Positions 1 through 8,986 of a stretch of 64,000 bases of DNA are shown one piece after another (positions within the stretch are counted from its first letter, which is position 1; the number at the start of each line of letters is the position of its first letter). Both the position numbers and the translations under genes were made by a program. Below the pieces are notes generated by a model. That model saw only the letters and a list, made by a program, of their open reading frames with translations. It ran no database searches and was not told where the DNA came from. The DNA is taken from NCBI GenBank assembly GCA_910577275.1, contig CAJTMW010000011.1, positions 62,001-126,000 on the forward strand. Reading direction: 5' to 3'. This DNA is from an uncultured Lachnospiraceae bacterium. GTDB lineage: Bacteria; Bacillota; Clostridia; Lachnospirales; Lachnospiraceae.

Positions 1-465
1 GATATCCCACATTTTATCGATGAATTTTGATTTGTGCCGGGGCTCTACATAATGAAATTCCTCATTCCTGATAAGGTCTTTCACCAGTTTCTGGTTGCTT
101 TGGGGAACACAGCAGTTAATCAGCTTGTCCAGTATTTCCACTATCTCACGTTTTGTAAAAGCCCTGCTGTCCAGCAGAATCTTGCAGAGCGCCAGGACTT
201 CGCTGTTCCTTAATTTCAGCTTATAAAGCGTCTCAAGGCGGTATCCCCTGGACTGTCTGTCATATACGATGGAATTTACATTTCCCGTCCGCTCGGAATC
301 GGCATCAAGAAAGTTTCTGATATCGTCTATATCCCGCTGTATACTGCGCTCATTGACACCGTAATACCGGGCTTCCTCTGATTTCCTTACCACATCCCCA
401 TCTGCCAGTTTTGTATAGATTTGCAGTATCCGTACTACTTTGTCACCTTTTACATCTTCGAACAT
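1..465 (-). CDS. WYL-type transcriptional regulator, N-terminal part (cut by window edge)
   Basis: The first 155 codons are in the window and the gene runs off its left end. The start is ATG at 465 with AGGAGG six bases upstream. The N-terminal 60 residues form a winged helix-turn-helix of the HTH_11/DeoR-like kind, with the recognition stretch VNERSIQRDIDDIRNFL. This is followed by GYRLE and a helical region (LRNSEVLALCKILLDSR) typical of the linker before a WYL ligand-sensing domain. Such proteins are usually repressors that sense a small ligand or nucleic acid. The WYL motif itself lies outside the window, so the subfamily cannot be settled. It is the terminal gene of the accessory edge and is unrelated in sequence to the microcompartment operon. 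Confidence 0.8.
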   Translation of the reverse strand, partial: MFEDVKGDKVVRILQIYTKLADGDVVRKSEEARYYGVNERSIQRDIDDIRNFLDADSERTGNVNSIVYDRQSRGYRLETLYKLKLRNSEVLALCKILLDSRAFTKREIVEILDKLINCCVPQSNQKLVKDLIRNEEFHYVEPRHKSKFIDKMWDI

Positions 466-628
466 AGCTCCTCCTGTGATATAAATAATTATATCATTTG
501 AGAAAGACACATCCTGTCACTCTAAAAATCTTTATTGCCATAAATCGACAAAACAACTTATTTTATTATAAATAAAACTGTCCCGCTTTTGTTCTACTGC
601 CAGTAGACATTTTCATTTTTTTATCCTG

Positions 629-955
629 TTACTCGGTTTCATTTTCTTTTCGGCGTTTACTTAATATCCCCTCTATTACTCTGGCGGAATATCCTCCTGC
701 CCTTGCAATTTTTGCCCGCTCGCGTCTGTCAGTTTCACCTTTTGCCAAATCGGCAATGAATTCCGGACGATAAAGCCGCATAGGGCAGTCAATTTTATCT
801 CCATGGAAATGTGTAAACAACTTGAGCATAGCGTCACGCCCTATCAGTTCAAAAAGCTCAAGATAGCTGTCATTTAAAGCTTCTGCTTCATTTCCTTCCA
901 CATGGAAAGCCTCGTAAACAATCTCATCATTTATATTGTTAAAATCTATCTTCAT
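629..955 (-). CDS. Small putative HTH protein resembling the Mor activator family
   Basis: 108 residues from ATG at 955. A longer reading from 994 is possible, but GGAGG at 961-966 sits well for the 955 start. The middle (DSYLELFELIGRDAMLKLF) and the region after it have the spacing of the Mor transcription activator fold: a short helical dimerisation part, then a strand, then a C-terminal helix-turn-helix (RERAKIARAGGYSARVIEGIL). Mor proteins are phage activators, and small Mor-like proteins are common in clostridial accessory DNA, which fits the neighbouring transposon debris. The family call rests on pattern only. It could equally be another small HTH protein. No operon partner is evident, since it is followed by about 160 bases without a gene. 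Confidence 0.5.
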   Translation of the reverse strand: MKIDFNNINDEIVYEAFHVEGNEAEALNDSYLELFELIGRDAMLKLFTHFHGDKIDCPMRLYRPEFIADLAKGETDRRERAKIARAGGYSARVIEGILSKRRKENETE

Positions 956-994
956 CACCTTGCCACCTCCATTCCAGACAAAGTATATCAGCAT

Positions 995-1324
995 TCAATT
1001 GCATAATTCCAATCATATAATGGTGTGTTTTATGTCCTACAGGAAGAATACATTTCCGTTATCATAAAATGTATCCGTTTTATGTTGCAGAATATGTTTT
1101 TCATACCTTAAACTTTGTCCCTTTCCGTCAATTAAATGTTGCACATCCGTTGCATCTGCTTGCAAATATGCAGCATTTATCCTCTGATTTCTTCTTTATC
1201 CACCCTATCTGCAACAAATCCGCTTCATCTTAAAGCAGAAATGCAACAGACACCACTATGGAGCGCCTGCTGCATTTTAATATCACATTCCTTTGCTGTT
1301 CCCATTTCCATTCTCCGGAACACC
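995..1324. other. Intergenic region, AT-rich, no gene seen
   Basis: About 330 bases without a convincing gene. The only open frames are short, lack ribosome binding sites and overlap the transposase remnant. It contains a 7-bp inverted repeat (CATAAAA at 1063-1069 with TTTTATG at 1078-1084) and several scattered GTTGCA/TGCAAC words between about 1135 and 1275. These could be decayed binding sites at a transposon end, but they are too degenerate to call. Confidence 0.5.
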
Positions 1325-2173
1325 TTACCTGATAAAATCCAGAACTCCGCTGAGCTCATCAGGTAGACTTCCACATTCTTCTGGTAGTCCTGCTTCTTCC
1401 ATCATAGACTTCTCTGGGATCTTCTCTACATTTACAGTACCAATACCGGCAAGCAGCGCTCCCACCAGCTTCATTCCTTGTGACTGCATTTCTTCACGTA
1501 CCATTAAAAGCATATGCTCATGAAACTGCTGACGCTCCGCCGTCTCGATTTTAATATTGAGATATTCATTTACTAACACCCCCATGGCATTACAATACTT
1601 CTCTTTGAGCATCATAGTATAAGCAGTCATAAGGGATTGCTTCTTCGTGGTATAGAAAAACTTATTTAACGCCCATCTTATATTTTTTTCATCCCATGTC
1701 AGTTCCTGACTATACTCACGCTTTTTCGGAGCAAGAACAGCTATATCCAGATATGATAAATAAAGACAAAGATAATTCCTGACAGTCTGTTTTGATACTT
1801 TTCTTTCTTCTGCTATGGAACAAATCAGTTTAGAGCGCATCTTATCATCTGATACGAAAGAAACAATAGGTGCAATCATTGTATACCGCTCATGCATAAC
1901 CCTCCTCTGGTCTGCGTCCAGAACATCAGTATCTCTTATGACATCAACGCTGCTCACCTCAAATAATTCTCCATCAGTACACTCAACATAAGATTCCAAT
2001 AACTCTGGTTCCACCCATACAGGCATCTTCCTGTTGATACAATCAATCACAAAAACTCTCTCCTGTAACAAATCAGCATAAGCGTACTGAATGGCATCAT
2101 ATGTCCTGCATACATCAGAACACTTGCCAATCATCCTCTTTTCGCATCTCCCTTTGAAATTCTTTTTCCTCAT
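1325..2173 (-). pseudogene. Truncated Tn7/TnsB-like (Mu-type) transposase remnant
   Basis: 282 residues. The start at 2173 is preferred because GGGAGG lies 11 bases upstream; an in-frame ATG at 2209 has no site. Residues about 35-190 resemble the N-terminal DNA-binding part of clostridial TnsB-like transposases: an ERVFVIDCINRKMPVW segment, the YTMIAPIVSFVSD segment, an HTH (KVSKQTVRNYLCLYLSYLD), then APKKR and a run containing NIRWALNKFFYTT. A full-length member has about 650-750 residues with an RNase H-like DDE core. That core is absent: after KEKYC the protein jumps to an unrelated-looking 90-residue tail. I infer an internal deletion that removed the catalytic domain, so it cannot transpose, although it could still bind transposon ends. 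The family call is from memory of the motif pattern. Confidence 0.55.
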
Positions 2174-2360
2174 CCTTTGCAAAACCTCCCCTCTCGGAAC
2201 ATCCTGCATTTTCCCAAAAACGCTCCCAAAAATGAAATCAGAATGTTTTTGGGGATTTTGCCTATCATTTTGGGGGAAATGAAAAACCGGAAATCCAGCA
2301 TTTACAAGGCTTCCAGACTTATTATCATTATCCCAAAAACATCATAAACAAATATCACCA

Positions 2361-2623
2361 TGTCGTAGGGCATTGAAATTTATTCTGTATAAGGCACCTA
2401 AAAGGCACTTTCTTTTATCTACTTTACCTAGTGAAAGTATGCCCCTACTCCATGGTGATTCTTTTGTAGTATGTTCCTAAAAATCCAGTGTTTATGCGGG
2501 GGAAAGGATAGTCCAAAGGACAAAAATAAGACCCGCATCCTCTGATGCAAGGTCTTGTTTTTCTATGTCGTTGAATATGTGATTTTGCCTTTTTATAGAT
2601 TAAATTCCACTGCCCTACGACAT
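2361..2623. repeat. Short element bounded by terminal inverted repeats (transposon ends)
   Basis: ATGTCGTAGGGCA at 2361-2373 is matched exactly by its reverse complement at 2611-2623. The match continues inwards for ten more bases with two mismatches (21 of 23), then weakly. The outer bases read TGT...ACA, as at the ends of Tn7/Mu-class elements. The interior (about 240 bp) holds no gene, only an intrinsic terminator. The five bases flanking each side (CACCA and TCTGC) are not a target duplication, so this may be a decayed mini-element or rearranged ends of the element that carried the truncated TnsB-like gene next door. Confidence 0.5.
2520..2556 (-). terminator. Intrinsic terminator downstream of ppdK
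   Basis: On the minus strand AAGACC and GATGC pair with GCATC and GGTCTT (stem 2528-2556) around a four-base loop, followed by CTTATTTTTGT. It lies about 200 bp beyond the ppdK stop and inside the inverted-repeat pair, so it is the first clear end for the long microcompartment operon. On the plus strand the hairpin is followed by GTTTTTCT, so it may work in both directions. Confidence 0.7.
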
Positions 2624-2754
2624 CTGCTCCGACATGCCGACCTCCATTCCGCTTCGCTTCATGTCGGTCGCGGGCTTCGCCCTATGCAGCCAGTCGGATA
2701 AATGCTCTGGTGAGCAAGCTCCCCTCCGCATTTACCCTCCTGTCTGCGCATGTC

Positions 2755-5382
2755 TCATTTCTTCGCGGAAATCGCCGCTTGCGCCGCGGAAAGTCGGGCT
2801 ATAGGCACTCTGAACGGGCTGCAGGACACGTAATCCAGTCCCAGGTTGTGGCAGAACTCTACGGACGAAGGGTCGCCGCCGTGTTCGCCGCAGATACCAC
2901 AGTGGAGGTTCGGATTTTCTTTCTTTCCCTTGGTGATGGCAATCTCCATCAATGTTCCCACGCCTGTACGGTCCAGTTTTGCGAAGGGGTCGTTCTCGAG
3001 AATCTTTGCGTCATAGTAGGAATTCATGAACTTCTCGGAGTCGTCGCGGGAGAAGCCGTAGGTCATCTGGGTCAAATCGTTGGTTCCGAAGCAGAAGAAC
3101 TCGGCGTCCTTTGCAATCTCGTCGGCGGTAAGGGCCGCTCTGGGGATTTCAATCATGGTTCCAACTTTATAGGTAAGCTTGATTCCTGCCTCGGCAATTT
3201 CCTTATCGGCTGTCTCGGTAACAATCTTCTTCACAAATTTCAGCTCTTTGTCGTCCCCAACAAGCGGAATCATAATTTCGGGAACAAGGTTCCAGTCGGG
3301 ATGGGCTTTTTCCACTTTGATTGCCGCACGGATTACCGCCGCTGTCTGCATTCTTGCAATTTCAGGATAGGTAACTGCAAGACGGCATCCTCTGTGGCCG
3401 AGCATGGGGTTCATCTCGTGGAGGGAGTCAATCATTGCCTTGATTTCTTCCACGGTCTTGCCCTTTGTATCCGCCAGCTTCTTAATATCGGCTTCCTCGG
3501 TGGGAACGAACTCGTGAAGCGGGGGGTCAAGGAAACGGATGGTTACAGGGTTTCCTTCCATTGCTTCATATAATTTAACGAAGTCGCCCTCCTGCAGGGG
3601 CAGAATCTTTTCAAGGGCTTCTTCTCTTTCTTCCTTTGTATCGGAGCAAATCATCTCACGGAAGCTGTCGATTCTGTCGCCCTCAAAGAACATATGCTCT
3701 GTACGGCAAAGTCCGATTCCCTCTGCGCCGAGCTCTCTTGCTTTCCTTGCGTCGGCGGGTGTGTCGGCGTTTGTTCTTACTTCCAGCGTCCTGTATTTAT
3801 CGGCCCATGCCATAATTCTTCCGAATTCGCCGGCAATGGTAGCGTCCACTGTCTTGATTGCGCCGTCGTATACGTTGCCTGTGGAGCCGTCAAAGGAAAT
3901 CACGTCCCCTTCGTGGTATTCTTTTCCGGCAAGGGTAAATTTCTTATTCTTTTCGTCCATGGTGATTGCGGAACAGCCGGATACGCAGCATGCGCCCATT
4001 CCTCTTGCAACCACGGCCGCATGGCTTGTCATTCCGCCTCTCACGGTCAGGATGCCCTGCGCCACTTTCATTCCTTCAATATCTTCGGGCGAGGTTTCCA
4101 GTCTTACCAGAACCACCTTTTCGCCTCTTGCCGCCCATGCTTTTGCATCCTCGGCGGTAAACACGATTTTACCGCAGGCTGCGCCGGGCGCTGCTGCCAG
4201 GGCTTTTGCAACGGGGGCTGTAGCCGCAAGTGCTTCCGCGTCAAACTGGGGGTGAAGCAGGGAGTCCAGGTTTCTGGGCTCAATCATGGAAACTGCCTTC
4301 TCCTCTGTAATCATTCCCTCGTCTACCAAATCACATGCAATCTTAAGGGCCGCCTTTGCGGTTCTCTTGCCGTTTCTGGTCTGGAGCATGTAAAGGTGCC
4401 TGTCCTCAATGGTAAACTCCATATCCTGCATGTCTCTGTAATGGTCTTCCAGTTTGTTGCAGATATCCACAAACTGTCCGAACACTTCGGGCATGGTATC
4501 CTCTAACTGGGCAATGGGCTGGGGCGTACGCACGCCTGCAACCACGTCCTCGCCCTGGGCGTTAATCAAAAACTCGCCCATCAGCTTCTTTTCGCCGGTT
4601 GCCGGGTTACGTGTAAAGGCAACGCCTGTCCCGGAGGTCTCGCCCATATTTCCAAAGGCCATCATCTGAACGTTCACCGCGGTTCCCCAGGAATAAGGGA
4701 TATCGTTGTCGCGGCGGTATACGTTGGCGCGGGGATTGTCCCAGGAACGGAACACGGCTTTGATTGCGCCAAGGAGCTGTGCCTTGGGGTCAGCCGGGAA
4801 ATCCTCTCCGATTTTTTCCTTATACTCTGCCTTAAACTGGTTTGCCAGCTCCTTCAGGTCTTCCGCGGTCAGCTCGACGTCCTGTGTCACGCCTTTTTCG
4901 GATTTCATTTTGTCAATCAGCTCTTCAAAGTATTTCTTGCCGACCTCCATAACTACGTCAGAATACATCTGGATAAATCTGCGGTAGCAGTCCCATGCCC
5001 AACGGGGATTGCCGGATTTTGCGGCCAGAACCTCAACCACGTCCTCGTTCAGTCCCAGATTAAGGATGGTATCCATCATACCCGGCATGGAGGCTCTTGC
5101 CCCTGAACGCACGGAAACAAGCAGAGGATTTTCCTTATCGCCGAATTTCTTTCCGGTAATCTCCTCCATCTTGGTGATGTGCTCCATAATCTGTCCCATG
5201 ATTTCGTCGTTAGTCGTTTTTCCGTCCTCATAATACTGAGTACAGGCCTCCGTGGTGATGGTAAAGCCCTGCGGCACCGGCAGACCTAAGTTGGTCATTT
5301 CCGCCAGGTTTGCTCCCTTTCCTCCCAAAAGGTTGCGCATGTCGGCATTACCCTCGGTAAATAAGTACACCCATTTCTTCAT
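2755..5382 (-). CDS. ppdK: Pyruvate, phosphate dikinase
   Basis: 875 residues, the normal length. It interconverts pyruvate + ATP + Pi and PEP + AMP + PPi in the cytoplasm. The N-terminal ATP-grasp part starts KKWVYLFTEGNADMRNLLGGKGANLAEM. The central swivelling domain carries the phosphohistidine motif GGMTSHAAVVARGMG. The C-terminal TIM barrel carries the catalytic cysteine region HCGICGEHGGDP. The start has GGAGGGG nine bases upstream. It is the last gene of the microcompartment operon, 39 bp after the glycyl radical activase. In clostridia PPDK usually serves PPi-linked glycolysis. Its position here suggests linkage to DHAP made by the aldolase (inference). All key motifs are present. Confidence 0.96.
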   Translation of the reverse strand: MKKWVYLFTEGNADMRNLLGGKGANLAEMTNLGLPVPQGFTITTEACTQYYEDGKTTNDEIMGQIMEHITKMEEITGKKFGDKENPLLVSVRSGARASMPGMMDTILNLGLNEDVVEVLAAKSGNPRWAWDCYRRFIQMYSDVVMEVGKKYFEELIDKMKSEKGVTQDVELTAEDLKELANQFKAEYKEKIGEDFPADPKAQLLGAIKAVFRSWDNPRANVYRRDNDIPYSWGTAVNVQMMAFGNMGETSGTGVAFTRNPATGEKKLMGEFLINAQGEDVVAGVRTPQPIAQLEDTMPEVFGQFVDICNKLEDHYRDMQDMEFTIEDRHLYMLQTRNGKRTAKAALKIACDLVDEGMITEEKAVSMIEPRNLDSLLHPQFDAEALAATAPVAKALAAAPGAACGKIVFTAEDAKAWAARGEKVVLVRLETSPEDIEGMKVAQGILTVRGGMTSHAAVVARGMGACCVSGCSAITMDEKNKKFTLAGKEYHEGDVISFDGSTGNVYDGAIKTVDATIAGEFGRIMAWADKYRTLEVRTNADTPADARKARELGAEGIGLCRTEHMFFEGDRIDSFREMICSDTKEEREEALEKILPLQEGDFVKLYEAMEGNPVTIRFLDPPLHEFVPTEEADIKKLADTKGKTVEEIKAMIDSLHEMNPMLGHRGCRLAVTYPEIARMQTAAVIRAAIKVEKAHPDWNLVPEIMIPLVGDDKELKFVKKIVTETADKEIAEAGIKLTYKVGTMIEIPRAALTADEIAKDAEFFCFGTNDLTQMTYGFSRDDSEKFMNSYYDAKILENDPFAKLDRTGVGTLMEIAITKGKKENPNLHCGICGEHGGDPSSVEFCHNLGLDYVSCSPFRVPIARLSAAQAAISAKK

Positions 5383-5421
5383 GAATTGTCCCCTCCATTT
5401 TCATTTTCTTTTTTTATGGTG

Positions 5422-6216
5422 TCACCCGCCTATTTGGCAGGACAGTGCTGTCGCATCCTCGACTAATTCTTTCAGTCTTTCCATTTTTCCTTCCGGAAGC
5501 ATGGGAACATCCTTTAACAGATAAGGACGGCCTAAGCCCTCATATTTCCCCTCGCCGTATCTGTGGTAGGGAAGAATATGTATCTGAGTAACGCCCGGCA
5601 GGGTGTCCGCATAAGCGGCAATGGCCAGAAGTTCTTCCTCAGTATCGTTAAATCCCGGTATCACCGGCACCCGGATAATCAGCTCGCACATGCGGCTTTC
5701 CGCAATTTTCCTTGCGTTTTCCACCATCATGGTGTTTTCTTTTCCCGTAAATTCTTTATGTTTTGCCGGATTCATATGCTTGATATCCATCAGATAGGTA
5801 TCAAGATATGGCAAAAGGCCCTTAATCACATCAAACCTTGCAAATCCCATGCTCTCCATGGCAGTAGTGATTCCCATATCCTTTGCCGCCCGCAAAAGCG
5901 CCGTGGCAAATTCCGGCTGCAGAAGGCTTTCTCCGCCGGACAGGGTAAGCCCCCCGCCGGAGCGCCCGTAGTAGGGCATATCCCTCTTAACCGTTTCCAT
6001 CACTTCACGCACCGTCACATCCCTGCCTATGGTTTTTTTCTTTCCGTTCACCGTCATGGTTTCTATGGCAAACTCCTGAGACTCGGGATTGCAGCACCAC
6101 CGGCACCGAAGGGCGCAGCCCTTTAAAAATACAATGGTGCGGATGCCTACGCCGTCATGGATGGAATATCTTTGTATGTCGAATATTCTTCCCGAAACAT
6201 TTAAATAGTCTTTCAT
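5422..6216 (-). CDS. Glycyl radical enzyme-activating protein (radical SAM)
   Basis: 264 residues. It generates the glycyl radical on the adjacent dehydratase using S-adenosylmethionine and a [4Fe-4S] cluster. The radical SAM motif is GCALRCRWCCNPESQ (CxxxCxxC), about residues 34-48. GGGLTLSGGE follows as the SAM-binding glycine motif. The protein is short: it lacks the two-cluster ferredoxin insert found in many activases of other dehydratases, and resembles PflA-type activases in size. It lies 100 bp downstream of the dehydratase gene. The ribosome binding site is weak (GAAG), so expression may depend on coupling or run-through. The substrate assignment comes from the neighbour only. Confidence 0.93.
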   Translation of the reverse strand: MKDYLNVSGRIFDIQRYSIHDGVGIRTIVFLKGCALRCRWCCNPESQEFAIETMTVNGKKKTIGRDVTVREVMETVKRDMPYYGRSGGGLTLSGGESLLQPEFATALLRAAKDMGITTAMESMGFARFDVIKGLLPYLDTYLMDIKHMNPAKHKEFTGKENTMMVENARKIAESRMCELIIRVPVIPGFNDTEEELLAIAAYADTLPGVTQIHILPYHRYGEGKYEGLGRPYLLKDVPMLPEGKMERLKELVEDATALSCQIGG

Positions 6217-6316
6217 ATCTTCACTCGTCCGCTGCTTTCTGCCGCCTTACGGCTCTGCCTGCGCGTAACGCGCTTCCTTTGCCGCTTTTTCGCCGCCATC
6301 CGGGCGGTGTGGCCGC

Positions 6317-8848
6317 CTACCGGTTCGTCGCCTGCTCTGTCCTGCGGATAATATCATCCTGCAGGGACTTTGATAATGTGGTAAATAATGCCGAATAGCC
6401 AGCCACCCGAACTACCAGTCCGCTGTATTTCTCAGGATGCTTCTGGGCGTCAATCAGTGTTGCTCTGTCAACCACGTTAAACTGCATATGCATTCCCTTC
6501 TGGTCAAAGTAGCCGCAAACCAAGGAAACGAAGCTTTCCAGTCCCTTTTCTCCCGCCATTGCCGTGGGATGCATCTTCATATTAAAGAGGGTTCCGTTGC
6601 TGGCAATGCCATGGTCGAGCTTTGCCACGGAATTACATGCCGCCGTAGGGCCGTTTACATCCTTTCCCGAGGACGGCGACACGCCGTCGGCCACCGGCAT
6701 ATGAGCCAGCCTTCCGTCCGGGGTTGCGCCGGTCTGCGCGCCTAATGGCACATTTGCGGATACGGGATAGAGTCCCGCCTGGAAAATACCGCCTCTGGGG
6801 TTTTTGAAAGTTTCCAGAGGTCTTGTGTAGGTGTATGCCGCGTCTCTCGCTAGCATATCCACCTCGTCGATATCGTTCCCGAATTTGGGAAGCTCGTCAA
6901 TCATATCGCGGATTTCTTCATAACGGGCTTTTTCCTTCGCCGGAAGCTCCATGGTCAGCACGTTTTTAATGGTCATGGCAATAACGTCAGGCGTAACTTC
7001 CTTCCCCTGCTCTTTCAGGCTCTCCGCCACCTGCAGGGCAACTTCCTTTGCCGTGATGGCGTCGAAGCCCTGTCCGAAGTTCATCTCAAGGGCTTTCTTG
7101 AGCTCTCCCATGGTCACTTTCCTATCTTCGTAAACCAGTTTTTTCACAGTATACAAAGAATCCGCCACATTGGCAATACCAAAGCCCTGAGGACCGGTGA
7201 AGTTATAAACTGCGCCGCCCTCCTGTACGCTCTTTCCCCGCTTCATGCAGTCGTCCACCATACAGGACTCAAAGGGCAGAGGACAAAGGGTCATATGCGC
7301 CATATCAATGGCGTTATCCGCATTCACAAGCAGGGAAATATTGTATTCCATCTGCTTCTTATAAGCATCGTAAAATTCGTCAAAGGTTTTAAAATCCTCC
7401 ACATTGCCGGTCTGGATACTGGCGGGAACGCCCCTGTCGTATCCGTTGGAAAATACCATTTCCAGTGGACGGCACATGTTGAAGAACGCCGCGTCATGCC
7501 AGCCTTCGGTTTTGCCTGAGGCCTGAGGCTCCACACAGCCGATAATGTTGTAATTTCTGGCGTCCTCAAGGGTAAGCCCTCTGTTAATCAGCGCCGGAAT
7601 AATCACCTCGTCGTTATAGTAAGCCGGAAGTCCGATACCCGTCCTTGTAAGCTCCGCCGCATACAGCAGGAGGTCTTTGGGCGAGCGGTTCCACACTCTT
7701 ATGGAAAGGGAGGGCTGAGGCAGGAACACGTGTCTCGCCGCCGAAATGCACATAAAGGACAAATCGTTGGTGGCGTCCTTTCCTTCCACCGTCTGGCCGC
7801 CTACAATCAGGTTCTGGAACAGGGAATAACCGGCAAATCCTTCCGCGCTGACCTCGTCCCTGCATTTATTCAGGTCGTTTAATTTTACCCAGATACAGTC
7901 AATCAGCTCCTGAGCAAATTCACGGGTAAGCTTTCCGCTGTTTAAGTCTTTCTCATAATACGGGTACATATACTGGTCAAAACGTCCGGGAGAAATGGAA
8001 TGTCCGCTGGACTCCAGCTGCAGAAGCTGCTGTACAAACCAGAAGGACTGGCATGCCTCGTAAAAGCTTTCCGCGCCGGATGCCGGCACCTTCTGACAGA
8101 TTTCGGAAATGGTAAGAAGCTCTTTCTTTCTGGCAGCGTCCGTTTCCTTTCCGGCCATCTGTGCCGCAAGAGCCGAATATCTTCTTGCATAGTTAATGAC
8201 AGCGTCGCAGGAAATAATTACCGCCTTTAAGAAAGTATGCTTGGAAGCATAATTCTCATCGCCAAAGAGGCATTTTGAAAGTTCTTCCTCCGCTTCCTTT
8301 TTGATTCCATCAAATCCGATTGCCAGAACCTTGTAATACTGTACCGTGATATGGCCTACGCCATTATAAAAGTAATTCCCAGGTGTAAAGAAATTATGCT
8401 CCATGGCGCGGAGAGTTTCCGGCGCCATATAACTGGACGCAAGCTCGCTGGTGGTTTTACCCTTCCAGTAGCTGTTGGCCGCCTTTAATCTTTTCTTTGT
8501 ATCGTCTGAAATATAGAAGGGGTCCGCCGCCCTGTGCTCCACCGTTTCAAATTCCGCTTCCAGCCATTCATACGAAAATTCAGGGTATGTCTGGCAGCCT
8601 CTGGGCGCAATCGTGGAACTTCCCACAATCAGCTCGTCCGGCCTGATAATGATGGGAATATTTTCCAGTATATGGGCAAACGCAAGCGCACGCCTCATCA
8701 TAATAGGCTGTCCTTCCGTCTCTTTGTAGGACTCCGTGATAAGCTCGGCCCTCGCCGCTTCGATTTCCGGCAGCTTTGCGTACAAATGCGCTACCAGTTT
8801 CCCGATTCGCTCTGTCTTTTCCACAGGTGTAGCATCATAAGTGTTCAT
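6317..8848 (-). CDS. Propanediol dehydratase, B12-independent glycyl radical enzyme
   Basis: 843 residues. It converts (S)-1,2-propanediol to propionaldehyde by a radical mechanism. Active-site residues are visible: the thiyl cysteine C438 and E440 in NIIGCVEPQ, H166 in NGVGHITVQ, and the glycyl radical G817 in VVRVAGYSALF. These positions match those I recall for the Roseburia inulinivorans propanediol dehydratase, and the length is the same. The GCVEPQ sequence separates it from choline TMA-lyase and pyruvate formate-lyase. The start is well supported by GGAGGG. No N-terminal extension precedes the PFL-like domain (it begins at about residue 8), so an encapsulation tail is not obvious. It is the signature enzyme of the operon, with its activase directly downstream. 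Glycerol dehydratase activity cannot be excluded by sequence alone. Confidence 0.94.
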   Translation of the reverse strand: MNTYDATPVEKTERIGKLVAHLYAKLPEIEAARAELITESYKETEGQPIMMRRALAFAHILENIPIIIRPDELIVGSSTIAPRGCQTYPEFSYEWLEAEFETVEHRAADPFYISDDTKKRLKAANSYWKGKTTSELASSYMAPETLRAMEHNFFTPGNYFYNGVGHITVQYYKVLAIGFDGIKKEAEEELSKCLFGDENYASKHTFLKAVIISCDAVINYARRYSALAAQMAGKETDAARKKELLTISEICQKVPASGAESFYEACQSFWFVQQLLQLESSGHSISPGRFDQYMYPYYEKDLNSGKLTREFAQELIDCIWVKLNDLNKCRDEVSAEGFAGYSLFQNLIVGGQTVEGKDATNDLSFMCISAARHVFLPQPSLSIRVWNRSPKDLLLYAAELTRTGIGLPAYYNDEVIIPALINRGLTLEDARNYNIIGCVEPQASGKTEGWHDAAFFNMCRPLEMVFSNGYDRGVPASIQTGNVEDFKTFDEFYDAYKKQMEYNISLLVNADNAIDMAHMTLCPLPFESCMVDDCMKRGKSVQEGGAVYNFTGPQGFGIANVADSLYTVKKLVYEDRKVTMGELKKALEMNFGQGFDAITAKEVALQVAESLKEQGKEVTPDVIAMTIKNVLTMELPAKEKARYEEIRDMIDELPKFGNDIDEVDMLARDAAYTYTRPLETFKNPRGGIFQAGLYPVSANVPLGAQTGATPDGRLAHMPVADGVSPSSGKDVNGPTAACNSVAKLDHGIASNGTLFNMKMHPTAMAGEKGLESFVSLVCGYFDQKGMHMQFNVVDRATLIDAQKHPEKYSGLVVRVAGYSALFTTLSKSLQDDIIRRTEQATNR

Positions 8849-8864
8849 CTTAACCCTCCATTTT

Positions 8865-8980
8865 AGTTCCGCAGAGCTGCTACCAGTACACCTTTTGTCT
8901 GGAACAATCTTCGGCCGCTTTCTGCGTCCGCAAAATTGTTCCGTGCACTGTCCGCATCTCTGCTGATTCCAGTTCCGCAG
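8865..8980 (-). repeat. Structured intergenic repeat, copy C
   Basis: It lies between the DeoR gene and the dehydratase gene. On the minus strand nested arms pair: GCAGAG with CTCTGC, CAGTGCAC with GTGTACTG, and GGAACAAT with ATTGTTCC. A conserved unpaired AGACAAAAG sits on the 3' side. The element is flanked by AGTTCCGCAG on both sides (8865-8874 and 8971-8980). It shares layout, orientation and the unpaired motif with copies at 13.5, 15.5 and 24.7 kb, but the arms differ by compensating changes. Confidence 0.8.
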
Positions 8981-8986
8981 ATATGA

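Noticed and set aside
2357..2627. Target-site duplication around the inverted repeat pair
   Set aside because: The flanking five-base sequences CACCA and TCTGC do not match, so a clean insertion cannot be claimed.
2710..4506. Long plus-strand open frames opposite ppdK
   Set aside because: They mirror the codons of a well-supported pyruvate phosphate dikinase, have no ribosome sites and resemble no protein family.
6261..6273. GCGCGTAACGCGC palindrome between the dehydratase and activase genes
   Set aside because: A short GC-rich palindrome in GC-rich DNA with no T tract and no second copy; too little to call an operator or terminator.
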